A stretch of DNA of 40,636 nt from Pseudomonas sp. BGI-2 (GCF_004310295.1 NZ_SISB01000054.1:1-40636), one strand, 5' to 3'. Numbered from the stretch's first letter, positions 31,349 to 40,287 are shown. Translations and numbers: made by a program. The notes: generated by a model from the letters alone, not told the origin.

Positions 31349-32112
31349 ATCGCCTGATCAACCTGGCCCTGATCCTCTCGATCGGCATCGCGGTCGCCGC
31401 TTCATTCATCTACTTGAACATCGACCTTGGCGAGCTCGGTGCCGCCGGCAACCTGAAGCAGATGGGGGCCTATGCGCAACGTTTTCTCAGCCCGGACCTG
31501 AGCGCGGGTCATCTGCAAGCCATCGGCCACGGTGCCCTGGAAACCATTGCCATGTCCGCCCTCGGCACCCTGCTCGCGGCGGTGTTCGGTCTGCTGTTGG
31601 CACTGCCCGCAGCCGGGCGTTTCGGCTGGCCTTTTCAGAGTGCGTCGCGTCTGGTGCTCAACGCTTTGCGCGCGGTTCCGGAATTGGTATGGGCCGCGCT
31701 GATGGTCCTGGCCGCCGGACTCGGCCCCAACGCCGGCACTCTCGCGTTGGCCCTGCACACCACTGGCGTACTCGGCCGGTTGTTTGCCGAAGCACTGGAA
31801 AACACCCCGCCAGAACCGGCCGAAGCCATCCGCCTACAGGGCGGGAATGCCGTTTGGGCGTTCTGTTACGGCACACTGCCCAACCTGTTGCCGCAGCTAC
31901 TGGCCTACATCCTGTACCGTTGGGAAAACAACATCCGCATGGCCAGTGTGCTGGGCTTCGTCGGCGCCGGTGGCTTGGGGCAAATGCTCTATGTCAGTCT
32001 CAGCCTGTTCCAGGAAGCTCAAGCCAGCACGGTGATCCTGGCCATGCTGCTACTGGTCATCGCCGTCGATTCATTGAGCAGCTGGAGCCGCCAACGCTGG
32101 GTCAAGGCTTGA
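31345..32112 (+). CDS. PhnE/PtxC-type ABC transporter permease 2
   Basis: This 255-residue paralogue of the preceding permease has the docking loop AEAIRLQGGNAVWAFCYGTLP and the motif YRWENNIRMASVLGFVGAGGLG. ATG 31345 overlaps the previous stop (ATGA). It is the last gene of the operon. The convergent GFA gene ends three bases further, with no obvious terminator between them. Confidence 0.9.
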   Translation: MNRLINLALILSIGIAVAASFIYLNIDLGELGAAGNLKQMGAYAQRFLSPDLSAGHLQAIGHGALETIAMSALGTLLAAVFGLLLALPAAGRFGWPFQSASRLVLNALRAVPELVWAALMVLAAGLGPNAGTLALALHTTGVLGRLFAEALENTPPEPAEAIRLQGGNAVWAFCYGTLPNLLPQLLAYILYRWENNIRMASVLGFVGAGGLGQMLYVSLSLFQEAQASTVILAMLLLVIAVDSLSSWSRQRWVKA

Positions 32113-32115
32113 TGG

Positions 32116-32508
32116 TTACTCCTCAGAACGCCCCGTGCACTCACGATCGTGCGGGTAGTGTCTGATGAGCGCAAACACCGGCAACCAGGACTCGCGACGC
32201 ACGATCCAGCTTTCGTAGGTTGGCATCAGTTGATCAGGGGCATCCAGGGATCCCAGGTTCACTTCGATTTCGTCGGCGGTGCGTGCGAAAACGGACGAGC
32301 CGCAACGGGGACAAAAATGCCGCCCGGCGTAGTCGCGGGTTTCGCCCTCGATCTTCACCGCCTCCTGAGGGAATATCGCGCTGGCATTGAAAAGAGCCCC
32401 GTGATGCTTGCGGCAGTCGAGACAGTGACAAAGGCCGACCCGGTATGGCCGTCCTGACGCCTCGATTCGAACATTGCCGCACAGGCAGCCGCCGGTGAAT
32501 CGGTCCAT
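32116..32508 (-). CDS. GFA family (glutathione-dependent formaldehyde-activating-like) protein
   Basis: This 130-residue protein shows the zinc ligands of the family: GGCLCGNVRIEA near residue 7, LCHCLDCRKHHGA near 30, and FCPRCGSSVF near 73. The family includes the glutathione adduct enzyme Gfa, but most members have unknown substrates. ATG 32508 follows AGGAG; a longer in-frame start at 32703 would add residues without family similarity. Its stop is three bases from the end of the transporter operon. Confidence 0.87.
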   Translation of the reverse strand: MDRFTGGCLCGNVRIEASGRPYRVGLCHCLDCRKHHGALFNASAIFPQEAVKIEGETRDYAGRHFCPRCGSSVFARTADEIEVNLGSLDAPDQLMPTYESWIVRRESWLPVFALIRHYPHDRECTGRSEE

Positions 32509-32639
32509 GTTGCGTCTCCTCTGAATCAAACGGTCGAAGTGTTTACAAGGAGCGCCGTCGGGCGTCCTTGAAGGATCCATCAGCCTCTGCGGCCGGTCTT
32601 GCCGAGTGAGGCGCAGCCTCTCGACCAGCGGGTTGGAAA

Positions 32640-32879
32640 TACCTGCCGACACTGGCGTTGACCGGTTGTGCGACACAGCATTCTGCTGAGCCTGCGTCCT
32701 CACCGCTGCGCCAGAATCCCGAGTTCAAACCGGACCAGTACATGATGGACCACTCGACCCTCTTTTTCTGCTCGACAGCCAGGGCCGCTACCTCAAGCAT
32801 TTCGGTCGCGGGATCGATGAGAAGGACATCGAGAAACAGGTGGTCGCTGCATTGGCAGATGCAGCGGCCGGATGCTAGA
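32640..32879 (+). pseudogene. SCO1/SenC-like lipoprotein remnant, deleted and frameshifted
   Basis: The reading begins with a lipoprotein-like end KYLPTLALTGCATQHSAEPA, without a start codon. It passes directly to the C-terminal part of SCO proteins, PDQYMMDHSTLFF, which carries the conserved copper-ligand His. After a one-base shift at the T5 run near 32762-32766 it continues LLDSQGRYLKHFGRG to TAG at 32877-32879. The thioredoxin core with the CxxxC copper site is missing. The parent would deliver copper to cytochrome oxidase. Confidence 0.65.
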
Positions 32880-32918
32880 TGAAACCAGACATTGTTAAGC
32901 GCTCCCCGCTGCTGGATT

Positions 32919-33716
32919 TCAGTGAGACCAGAGATCCACCGGAAAGTACTTCTGCGAAATTTGCGTGTACTTGCCCGAGTCATGCAACTGCGTAAGCGCC
33001 ACATCGATTCGCTCTTTGAGTGCGGTGTCACTCTTGCGCAGGCGCGCCCCGATACCCAGGCCATAGAGCAATGGGTCCATCTTGACGCTGCCGGTGCCCT
33101 TCTCCTCGTACGCCAACCCGTCCTGGGACTTCAGGAAATCGATGTCGCCGAGCTTGTCGAGAAACATGACGTCGATACGACCTGCCAGCAAATCGGCGTT
33201 GCAATCGTCCTGCGTGGTGCAGATACGGATGTCCGATGCCTTACCGTAAGCGGTGCGGATGAACTCGGCGTTGGTGGTCGAACCCTGCACACCGATGGAT
33301 TTACCGGCCAGGCCTTCCGGTGTCAGCGTCAGGTTGACGTCTTTCGCGGCGACGAAAATCCCTGTCGTCTCATAGTAAGGACGCGAGAAAGCGATGACTT
33401 TCTGCCGTTCCGGGCTGATGCCCATTGAGTTGAACAGCACGTCAAATTTGTTGGCGAGCAGTGCCGGAATGATGCCGTCCCAGGCCACTTCCTTGATCTC
33501 GCACTCGGCTTTCATCTGCTCGCAAAGGGCCCGGATAAGGTCGGGTTCAAAACCGGTGTATTGCCCGGTGGGTGTCTTGACCAGAAACGGCGGATACGGC
33601 TCGGCGGCCACACCGAAACGCAGCTTGTCGTCTGCTGCGCTGGCCGGAGCTGTGAAGGAACTCAACGTCATGCCGATTGAGGCCAGTAAAACCAGATTTC
33701 GGAATATTCGTTTCAT
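32919..33716 (-). CDS. Amino-acid ABC transporter substrate-binding protein (SBP_bac_3)
   Basis: This 265-residue periplasmic protein has a signal peptide ending near ASA|A. KLRFGVAAEPYPPF and FEPDLIRALCEQM form the amino-acid binding lobe, and ISPERQKVIAFSRPYYETTG is the hallmark of lysine/arginine/histidine-type binding proteins. Two Cys in CTTQDDCN may form a disulfide. AAGGA precedes ATG 33716. It follows the FAD-oxidase pseudogene on the same strand after 15 bp, so it was probably co-expressed with an amine or amino-acid oxidase. No permease genes are in the window. Confidence 0.9.
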   Translation of the reverse strand: MKRIFRNLVLLASIGMTLSSFTAPASAADDKLRFGVAAEPYPPFLVKTPTGQYTGFEPDLIRALCEQMKAECEIKEVAWDGIIPALLANKFDVLFNSMGISPERQKVIAFSRPYYETTGIFVAAKDVNLTLTPEGLAGKSIGVQGSTTNAEFIRTAYGKASDIRICTTQDDCNADLLAGRIDVMFLDKLGDIDFLKSQDGLAYEEKGTGSVKMDPLLYGLGIGARLRKSDTALKERIDVALTQLHDSGKYTQISQKYFPVDLWSH

Positions 33717-33731
33717 GGTCGATCCTTTTTT

Positions 33732-34680
33732 TCAGGAGGATGGTTGCGAACAGAACGATTCAACATCAGTACAAAAATGCCTTTCTAAGCCCCGGGTATA
33801 GGCAACGGCAGCCATCCCTGGATCGCTTGCCAGTCCGACTCGAGGGCCGCAAAAACGAGAGAGCGAGAACGTGGACAGGTCGGCGAAACTGCACTCACCG
33901 TCGACAACCAGATCGCGAATGGCGTGACCGCTCGCCGGCGAGAGCCCGAACCCGACACCGGACATCGTCGCGACGGTGACGTTATCCAGCGCCGCAGGAC
34001 GATCGATAACGGGACGACCATCCGGGGTGTTTTCGATAAACCCTGCCCAACTGCGAATCACCCGTTTGTGCGCGATTTTGGGGAACAGTTCGGCCAGCCG
34101 CTTGGCGATATTGCATTGCAGGGGTGTCGACTGCGGACGTGTGCCGCGCAGATCGGCGAGCTCGACCCATTCGTGCGGGCCACCCCCATACGCCAGGTTG
34201 CCGCGCAGGGTTTGCCGGCCATACAGCCCGTTGCCATCAACACCACCCACCTCCAATAACGGCAGCGGCTCGGTCACGATCATCTCGGCTCGAGCGGTGA
34301 CCAACGGAATCTCTACGCCAAGTTGGGCTTGGCCATTCACCGGTATGCGGGCCGGCGGCAAACCAGGTGATCGCAGGCGATCAAGCCTTGTGCCGTGCGC
34401 ACGCCCGTCACGTGGTCGCCTTGGCGTTCAATGGCGACGACAGGCGTGTGTTCGAGAACGCGGCCGCCGAGATTTTGCAGCGCCCATGCGTAGGCCTGCA
34501 GGGTGCGGTGCGGATTGGCGTGGCCGCCGAAATGATAGTAGTAGCCCGCCAACACGTTATCGCCCGCGAAAGGCACGAGTTCCCGAACCTCCTGAGGGTC
34601 CAGGAGGTCAGCGCGCAATCCATAATACTTGGCTTCGTCCACGACTTTTTTGTCGAGTGACAACTGGTGTTCGGTGGGAA
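33732..34680 (-). pseudogene. FAD-dependent D-amino-acid/amine oxidase (DAO family), 5'-truncated and frameshifted
   Basis: It begins in mid-protein at about EHQLSLDKKVVDEAKYYG (34672) and runs to a stop near 34337. It then continues in another frame as GVEIPLVTARAEMIVTEPLP, GNLAYGGGPHEW and the FAD-binding C-terminal NTPDGRPVIDRPAAL, with GVGFGLSPASGHAIRDLV. The N-terminal Rossmann motif GxGxxG, about 110 residues, is missing. The frameshift near 34345-34360 is one base short of DHLVCAAGPHTG. The upstream break abuts a LysR fragment on the other strand. It is non-functional. Confidence 0.85.
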
Positions 34681-35091
34681 GAGGAATTGATTCCGGTGTG
34701 CTCGCCGGCATTGCTGGCCGGGACGACCCCGGAAGAGGTGCTCAAGACCGGGCGGCTGGTGGACTCGAGCATGGATCGCCTGGACTGGCGCCGCTGGGAA
34801 GAGTACTACCCGGGCTCGACCGGGGCCGATAACGCGCATCTGACGTTCGACACGCTGGAGTCCGCCATCGTCGCCGTGAAATGTGGTCAGGGCATCGCGC
34901 TCGTCGACGCCGTGCTCACACGCGATGAATTGCTCACCGGGCAACTGACCCGCGTGCATGCTGGCCGCATCATCACGGGTGGACGTTACACGCTGGTCTA
35001 TCCAAAGCGGGTGAAGCGCTCAAGCGTCTTCTCCGAGTTCCTCGACTGGCTGGAACAGGAAGTGCCCGGCCACCCCCGAAACAGTGCCTAA
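34675..35091 (+). pseudogene. LysR-type regulator, C-terminal effector-domain fragment
   Basis: From EELIPVCSPALLAG (34681) to TAA, 136 residues match the second half of the LysR/GcvA-type co-inducer domain: HLTFDTLESAIVAVKCGQGIALVDA and VYPKRVKRSSVFSEFLDWL. The helix-turn-helix and the first effector subdomain are absent. The fragment starts exactly where the FAD oxidase on the opposite strand is cut. It has no start codon or DNA-binding domain, so it cannot regulate. Confidence 0.85.
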
Positions 35092-35218
35092 ACCGTTTCA
35101 CCGTTTCCTTCTGCGCCCGCCTTAGTGCTAAATAGACGCCCAAGCTACAAGTCCAGACCCTGTCGCGTATTGCCGTGCAACGAGAAACCGATATGAACAC
35201 CCATTTTGAGACAACAGC

Positions 35219-36925
35219 ATGATCGAAGTCACCGAAGTTTCCATCGCCCAACTGCGTGCGGCGCTGGAGTCTGGCCAGACCACTGCGGTTGAGCTGGTCC
35301 AGGCCTATCTTGCCAGGATCGACGCCTACGACGGCCCCGACACGCCGACCGCGCTCAACGCCGTGGTGGTTCGCAACCCCGAGGCGTTCACGGAAGCGCA
35401 GGCGTCCGATGCCCGTAGGGCCAAGGGCGAAACGCTCGGTCCGCTGGATGGCATTCCTTACACGGCCAAGGACAGTTATCTGGTGAAGGGCCTCACGGCG
35501 GCGTCCGGAAGTCCGGCCTTCAAGAACCTGATTGCCTATCGCGATGCGTTCACCATCGAACGGCTGCGTGCCGCCGGGGCGATCTGCCTGGGCAAGACCA
35601 ATATGCCGCCGATGGCCAATGGCGGCATGCAGCGCGGGGTCTATGGCCGTGCCGAGAGCCCGTACAACGCTGACTACCTGACAGCCCCTTTTGCCTCGGG
35701 TTCCTCGAACGGCGCCGGGACTGCAACTGCTGCCAGTTTCGCCGCATTCGGCCTTGCCGAAGAAACCTGGTCGAGCGGACGCGGCCCGGCCTCGAACAAT
35801 GGCTTGTGCGCTTATACGCCTTCACGCGGCGTGATCTCGGTGCGCGGCAACTGGCCGCTGACGCCGACGATGGACGTGGTCGTGCCGTACGCCAGAACCA
35901 TGGCGGACCTGCTCGAAGTGCTCGATGTGGTGGTGGCAAATGATCCCGACACACGGGGTGATCTGTGGCGGATGCAACCCTGGGTGCCGATTCCGAGTGT
36001 CGCTTCGGTGCGCCCTGCGTCCTATGCCGAGTTGGCCGTAAAGTCCGATGTGCTTGCTGGAAAACGCTTCGGCGTTCCGCGCATGTACATCAACGCGGAC
36101 CCCGAAGCGGGCACCAGCGATGCGCCGGGCATCGGTGGCCCGACGGGGCAGAAAATCAACACCCGTCCGACCGTGATCAGCCTCTGGCAAGACGCGCGCA
36201 AGGCACTTGAAGCTGCGGGCGCCGAAGTGATCGAGGTCGAGTTCCCGCTGGTCTCCAATTGTGAAGGTGATCGTCCTGGCGCGCCGACCGTGTTCACCCG
36301 CGGCCTGGTGTCCAAGGAGTTCCTGCACCATGAGTTGTGGGACCTGTCGGCCTGGGCGTTCGATGATTTCCTGCGGGCCAACGGTGATCCGAAACTGAAC
36401 CGTCTGGCCGACGTCGACGGGCCGCTGATTTTCCCCCACGACCCGGGCACCCTGCCCAATCGCGAAGACGACCTTGCCGCTGGCATGGATGAATACGTGA
36501 AGATGGCCGAGCGCGGCATCACGCCGTGGGACCGGATCGTCACGGTGCCTGACGGCTTGCGCGGACTGGAAGAGACCCGTCGAATCGACCTTGAAGACTG
36601 GATGGATCGGCTGAACCTTGATGCGGTGCTGTTCCCGACAGTGGCCGACGTCGGGCCGGCGAATGCCGATGTCGATCTGCAGTCGGCGGACATCGCGTGG
36701 AGTAACGGGGTGTGGGTCGCCAACGGCAACCTCGCCATTCGTCACCTCGGTGTTCCGACGGTCACGGTCCCGATGGGCGTCATGGCGGATATCGGCATGC
36801 CAGTCGGGCTGACATTTGCCGGGCGTGCCTATGACGATTCAGCGCTGCTGCGCTTTGCTTCGGCGTTTGAGTCGGTTGGCTCCAAGCGATTGGTTCCGCC
36901 TCGGACCCCGCCGTTGCAGGGCTGA
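35219..36925 (+). CDS. Amidase signature family hydrolase
   Basis: This 568-residue cytosolic amidase has the Ser-cisSer-Lys triad region: the Lys in GIPYTAKDSY near residue 82, the cis-Ser in ASGSSNGAGT near 160 and the nucleophile segment EETWSSGRGPAS near 182. Common amidases have TDTGGSIRxPA there, so this belongs to a divergent subgroup that keeps the Ser. The C-terminus TVTVPMGVMADIGMPVGLTFAGR is typical. The ribosome site is weak. It stands 127 bp downstream of the LysR remnant. Its 3' end overlaps the ligase gene on the other strand by 97 bp. The substrate is unknown. Confidence 0.9.
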   Translation: MIEVTEVSIAQLRAALESGQTTAVELVQAYLARIDAYDGPDTPTALNAVVVRNPEAFTEAQASDARRAKGETLGPLDGIPYTAKDSYLVKGLTAASGSPAFKNLIAYRDAFTIERLRAAGAICLGKTNMPPMANGGMQRGVYGRAESPYNADYLTAPFASGSSNGAGTATAASFAAFGLAEETWSSGRGPASNNGLCAYTPSRGVISVRGNWPLTPTMDVVVPYARTMADLLEVLDVVVANDPDTRGDLWRMQPWVPIPSVASVRPASYAELAVKSDVLAGKRFGVPRMYINADPEAGTSDAPGIGGPTGQKINTRPTVISLWQDARKALEAAGAEVIEVEFPLVSNCEGDRPGAPTVFTRGLVSKEFLHHELWDLSAWAFDDFLRANGDPKLNRLADVDGPLIFPHDPGTLPNREDDLAAGMDEYVKMAERGITPWDRIVTVPDGLRGLEETRRIDLEDWMDRLNLDAVLFPTVADVGPANADVDLQSADIAWSNGVWVANGNLAIRHLGVPTVTVPMGVMADIGMPVGLTFAGRAYDDSALLRFASAFESVGSKRLVPPRTPPLQG

Positions 36926-38079
36926 AAAACTGCGAGCGCCACTTCACTGATGCACGGCGCTTGCGACGTTTCCATCAGCAACTGCCCCACCACGTCCGAC
37001 AGAGCGCTTTGCACATCCTTCCCACCACGCAAGGCTCGCGCATAGGCGCTCCGCTGCCGATCTGCACTGGTCCCATCCCGGAGAATCCGGCGGGCTTGAA
37101 CAAACACGTTCTCCACGCCCATCTTCTGCGCGGTATCTCCAAGGATCTGTTGCGCCCTGAACAGCCATTGCCCGGCAGAGAACGGCCGGTCGTAACCTTC
37201 AATGATGAAGGCTGCATGGATGCCGGATCGTTTCGCCCGCCACCGATTTTCCTTGAGGATCCATTGCGACGCTTGCGAATAGCTCGATCCCGGACGGGGC
37301 TGATCAATGGCATGGGCAACCAGTAATCGAAACAATGAGGCAATGCACAATACGTCATCCAGTCGTGGACAGGCGTCCGTCATCCGCATCTCCAACGTCG
37401 GGTACTTCGCGGCCGGGCGTAAACCCCACCAGCAATCGCCCGCCTGCTTGATCGTGCCGGTGCGGATCAGCAAGGCGACGTAGGCGTCATAGGCGTCTTG
37501 ATCTTCGAAGAACTCCGGAATACCCATCCGCGGCCACTCATCACACGCCGTCTGCCGATAGCTCATAAAGCCGCTGTCGGCGCCGTCCCAAAAGGGTGAC
37601 GAAGTGCTGAGTGCCAACAACAACGGCATCCACGGCAAGACTTCGTTCATCACCCGAATACGATCCAGATGCCCTGGCACTTCAACATGCACGTGCAGGC
37701 CGGACAGCAGGCTGCGCCTTGCTACGCGCTGGTAGTCTTCGAACAGTTGAAGAAAGTGAGGTTGGTCCGTGGCCTGCTGCAGACGCCAATCCGCCAACGG
37801 ATGACTCCCGGCACTGAGCAGTCCCAAGCCGTACCCTTCGAGCGTTTGCCGCAACCTTGTGCGGGCAGAAAACAGGTATTCCGTTGCTTGCTCGACGCTG
37901 GTGAAGATGGGGGAAGCGACTTCGATTTGCCCCCGGAACATCTCGTGCGCGAAGCAATCGCCCAACACCACCTGGCATGCTTCGATGGACGCGTCGGGAG
38001 GCTTCTCGGACATGCGCCGGGTGTCCAGGTCCGTGATGAAGTATTCCTCTTCAATGCCAAACTTCAGGTGTCTGTCCAT
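36829..38079 (-). CDS. YbdK-type carboxylate-amine ligase (glutamate-cysteine ligase 2 family)
   Basis: This 416-residue ATP-grasp-related protein starts FGIEEEYFITDLDTRR, the GIEEE motif of the family. It has SGLHVHVEVP near residue 130 and KYPTLEMRMTDACP near 225, where Glu and His residues bind ATP and metal. Enzymes of this type join glutamate and cysteine weakly; their true role is not settled. ATG 38079 is used because the longer start at 38103 adds non-conserved residues. The last 32 residues read the antisense of the amidase gene and look unrelated to the family, so the original stop was probably lost. Confidence 0.88.
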   Translation of the reverse strand: MDRHLKFGIEEEYFITDLDTRRMSEKPPDASIEACQVVLGDCFAHEMFRGQIEVASPIFTSVEQATEYLFSARTRLRQTLEGYGLGLLSAGSHPLADWRLQQATDQPHFLQLFEDYQRVARRSLLSGLHVHVEVPGHLDRIRVMNEVLPWMPLLLALSTSSPFWDGADSGFMSYRQTACDEWPRMGIPEFFEDQDAYDAYVALLIRTGTIKQAGDCWWGLRPAAKYPTLEMRMTDACPRLDDVLCIASLFRLLVAHAIDQPRPGSSYSQASQWILKENRWRAKRSGIHAAFIIEGYDRPFSAGQWLFRAQQILGDTAQKMGVENVFVQARRILRDGTSADRQRSAYARALRGGKDVQSALSDVVGQLLMETSQAPCISEVALAVFQPCNGGVRGGTNRLEPTDSNAEAKRSSAESS

Positions 38080-38170
38080 CGATGCTCTTCTCGGCTTGCG
38101 CACTGCAGTCTTGTGATACCCGCAAGGGCTGATGCCGCTCAGTTAAGCAATTTCTGCGCTAACGCCGTTT

Positions 38171-38303
38171 TGTAGCCGCTGGCGAAGCCTGCGTTCGGCT
38201 GCGCAGCAGTCGTTAATCCTGGTCGCGCGGGTATCCTGATACACCGCATAGTCTGATTTTACGACTGCTTCGCAGCCGAACGCAGGCTTCGCCAACTGCT
38301 ACA
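38171..38303. repeat. REPIN (inverted REP doublet), intact
   Basis: The left REP (38171-38216) and the inverted right REP (38260-38303) share GGCGAAGCCTGCGTTCGGC and form a long hairpin around a 43-bp spacer. It is of the same type as the one at 12613-12738 that received the IS110, and serves as the reference for the missing REP end there. Confidence 0.92.
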
Positions 38304-38399
38304 AAGAATGCGTCGCGGCTGACGGTTGCTAAACGGACCTCGGCAATCGGTAGAAAAGCGGGAAGTGTGTGCCAGACCTCCCGCCTTTCACGCCGCCCT

Positions 38400-39221
38400 T
38401 TATGTACCCAAACCTCGGGACACATCGGCTGGCGTATCGGAGGCTGCGCGGTACTCACCTTCCGGTTTCGTCTCTACGTCCGAGTGATCGGTGGTTTTGG
38501 TCACGGTGTCGCGCACGGCTTCGAATCCTTCCCTTGCCTGCTGCTTGACCTTGTCGGCAAGGCCTGCGCTGGTTTTGCCCATGTAGCGTTGCTCGGTCGC
38601 TGTCGAAGGCAATGCCGCGCCCAACATGGCGCCTAACGCGATGCCCGCTGCGGCGACCATCAGCGGTTGTTCCTTCAACAACTGGCTGAACTGATTGCCC
38701 AGCAGCTGTGTATTGCGCACCAATCGGTCACTGACGTCATGCACGGCATGGCTGATGTTGTCGGTGGCAGCACCCAGGTTATCGCCCAGGTGTGCAGCCT
38801 TGCCTTTGACGTTCTGATAACCGTCCTTGAGCGTGTCAGCCGTTTGGTGCAAATGGTCGCGGGCACTGTCGATGCCGTCAGCCAAGCCATCGGCCCACTC
38901 TCCAACGGTGTTCTGATCCGGGCCCACGCGATAGGCTGGACGGGGTGACGGTGGGCGATTCTGGCTCATCATCAACCACAGCAATCCGACGGATGTCAGG
39001 ACAGCTGGAACCGGATTATTGCGAACGCTGGTGCCCAGGTTGGTCAGGAATGTCGTGCCGTTGCTCTGCATAAGCGACAGCGCCTGATCGAACATCTGGC
39101 CAGGGGTGAACTTGCTTTCCAGCGCATCGACAATGTTGCCGATACTCGCCCGCTGGGCATCGATTTCACGCTCGATGGTTTCAGGGCTTTTTGCCGCCTC
39201 GGTGTCGAATTCACTGTTCAT
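38400..39221 (-). CDS. DUF3618 domain membrane-associated protein
   Basis: This 273-residue protein starts with PETIEREIDAQRASIGNIVDALESKFTPGQ, the DUF3618 motif. A hydrophobic helix follows near residue 75 (PVPAVLTSVGLLWLMM), then a helical region with many TADTLKDGYQNVKGKAAHL-type segments like stress (LEA/YtxH-like) proteins, and a second hydrophobic helix near 195. It is the third gene of an operon whose members overlap by one to four bases. A role in envelope stress or osmotic protection is inference. Confidence 0.87.
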   Translation of the reverse strand: MNSEFDTEAAKSPETIEREIDAQRASIGNIVDALESKFTPGQMFDQALSLMQSNGTTFLTNLGTSVRNNPVPAVLTSVGLLWLMMSQNRPPSPRPAYRVGPDQNTVGEWADGLADGIDSARDHLHQTADTLKDGYQNVKGKAAHLGDNLGAATDNISHAVHDVSDRLVRNTQLLGNQFSQLLKEQPLMVAAAGIALGAMLGAALPSTATEQRYMGKTSAGLADKVKQQAREGFEAVRDTVTKTTDHSDVETKPEGEYRAASDTPADVSRGLGT

Positions 39222-39649
39222 GAGACTTTCCTCCGCAGCGCTTCCTGGTCTTTGTTCAAAGCATCCAGTGTGCGATCAGGCTTGAAGTTGGACGGCTCGA
39301 ATTGTTTTTTCCCGGACTGCAGCATGGCGAACCCGACGATCATCACCACCACGCCGACAATCAGCGCTGCCAGCCACGGCGCCATCATGGTGCTGAGGCC
39401 GTAGACCGCGGACATCAACAGAATGATGAGCCCCGCCAACAGCACAATTGCACCCCCGGCGACACCGGCAATCCCTGCTTTGAGCGTCGTGAGACTGGCT
39501 TGAAGCTCGGCTTTGGCCAACGCCAGTTCCTTGGTGAATAGCGCGGGCACTTCACGGGATAACTGGCGTAACAGCCCGACGACGGAAGCGTCATGATCAG
39601 GCGCAGACACGGGTCTTGAGCCCGGAAAATCTGGTTCTTCTCTGTTCAT
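39218..39649 (-). CDS. Phage-holin-superfamily (DUF1469) membrane protein
   Basis: This 143-residue protein has the DUF1469 pattern: SVVGLLRQLSREVPALFTKELALAKAEL, then two long transmembrane helices (GVAGGAIVLLAGLIILLM and AALIVGVVVMIVGFAML). Despite the name these are chromosomal stress or envelope proteins, not lysis proteins. ATG 39649 has GGAG at the right distance and shares its A with the preceding stop (TGATG). The DUF3618 gene begins inside its stop. Confidence 0.85.
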   Translation of the reverse strand: MNREEPDFPGSRPVSAPDHDASVVGLLRQLSREVPALFTKELALAKAELQASLTTLKAGIAGVAGGAIVLLAGLIILLMSAVYGLSTMMAPWLAALIVGVVVMIVGFAMLQSGKKQFEPSNFKPDRTLDALNKDQEALRRKVS

Positions 39650-40287
39650 CACAGTGCTCCATTGAAGTTTGTCGAACCCGGTGTCGAGGTCGTCGCGAAG
39701 TTCGAAGGGTGGTCTTGCTCATTCGGTGAGGCCGGCGTAATGCCAGGGCTTGGATCGTTGCGTGATGCAACGGAGGTTTCATAGGGCCGATGTGCACCAA
39801 AACCGCCGGACGGTGGCATGGAGTGACCGGCTGCCGGGTTGTCGGCATCGGGGAATGTTGCTGCTGGGGAACTGCCGGCTTTCAGGAACCGCGACAGGCC
39901 GAAGCCCAGCGCAATGCTGCCGGCAATGAACAGCCCCGGATTGCTGCGGGCCAACTCGGCCCCGTCATGGAGCAGCTGTTCGGCGCTTTTTCCGCGCAGA
40001 TTACCGGCGAGGCCACTCATGGAGTCCGCCATGTCTGCCAAGTAATCGGACATGCCGAGCGTGTCCTTGCTTTCGAGTTCGGAGACGACTGATTTCGCTC
40101 CCTTGGCCAAGGCCTCGATCTGATCGGCTGCGGTGTCGCGGTATTGGCCGAATTGTGCGTCTGCCTGTTGTCGCGCGCCCTCAAGTGCTTCTGTCACGTC
40201 CTCCTTCAAGTGTTCAAAGCCTGGCTCCGGCTCTGCGGAATTGGGCTTATCTGGCTGACTCCCGGTCGTGCTGTCTGAAGTATTCAT
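39649..40287 (-). CDS. YqjD/nutrient-deprivation-type membrane-anchored protein
   Basis: This 212-residue protein has a charged helical first part (LKEDVTEALEGARQQADAQFGQYRDTAADQ). One hydrophobic helix follows near 115-130 (NPGLFIAGSIALGFGLSRFL), then a Pro/Ser-rich disordered tail. This plan is that of nutrient-deprivation-induced and YqjD/ElaB-like proteins that associate with the inner membrane. GAGGG precedes ATG 40287. It is the first gene of the three-gene operon, translationally coupled to the DUF1469 gene by TGATG. Confidence 0.82.
   Translation of the reverse strand: MNTSDSTTGSQPDKPNSAEPEPGFEHLKEDVTEALEGARQQADAQFGQYRDTAADQIEALAKGAKSVVSELESKDTLGMSDYLADMADSMSGLAGNLRGKSAEQLLHDGAELARSNPGLFIAGSIALGFGLSRFLKAGSSPAATFPDADNPAAGHSMPPSGGFGAHRPYETSVASRNDPSPGITPASPNEQDHPSNFATTSTPGSTNFNGAL

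Noticed and set aside
35822..36745. A 307-codon minus-strand frame inside the amidase gene
   Set aside because: It is antisense to a well-conserved amidase and has no family motif or start signal.
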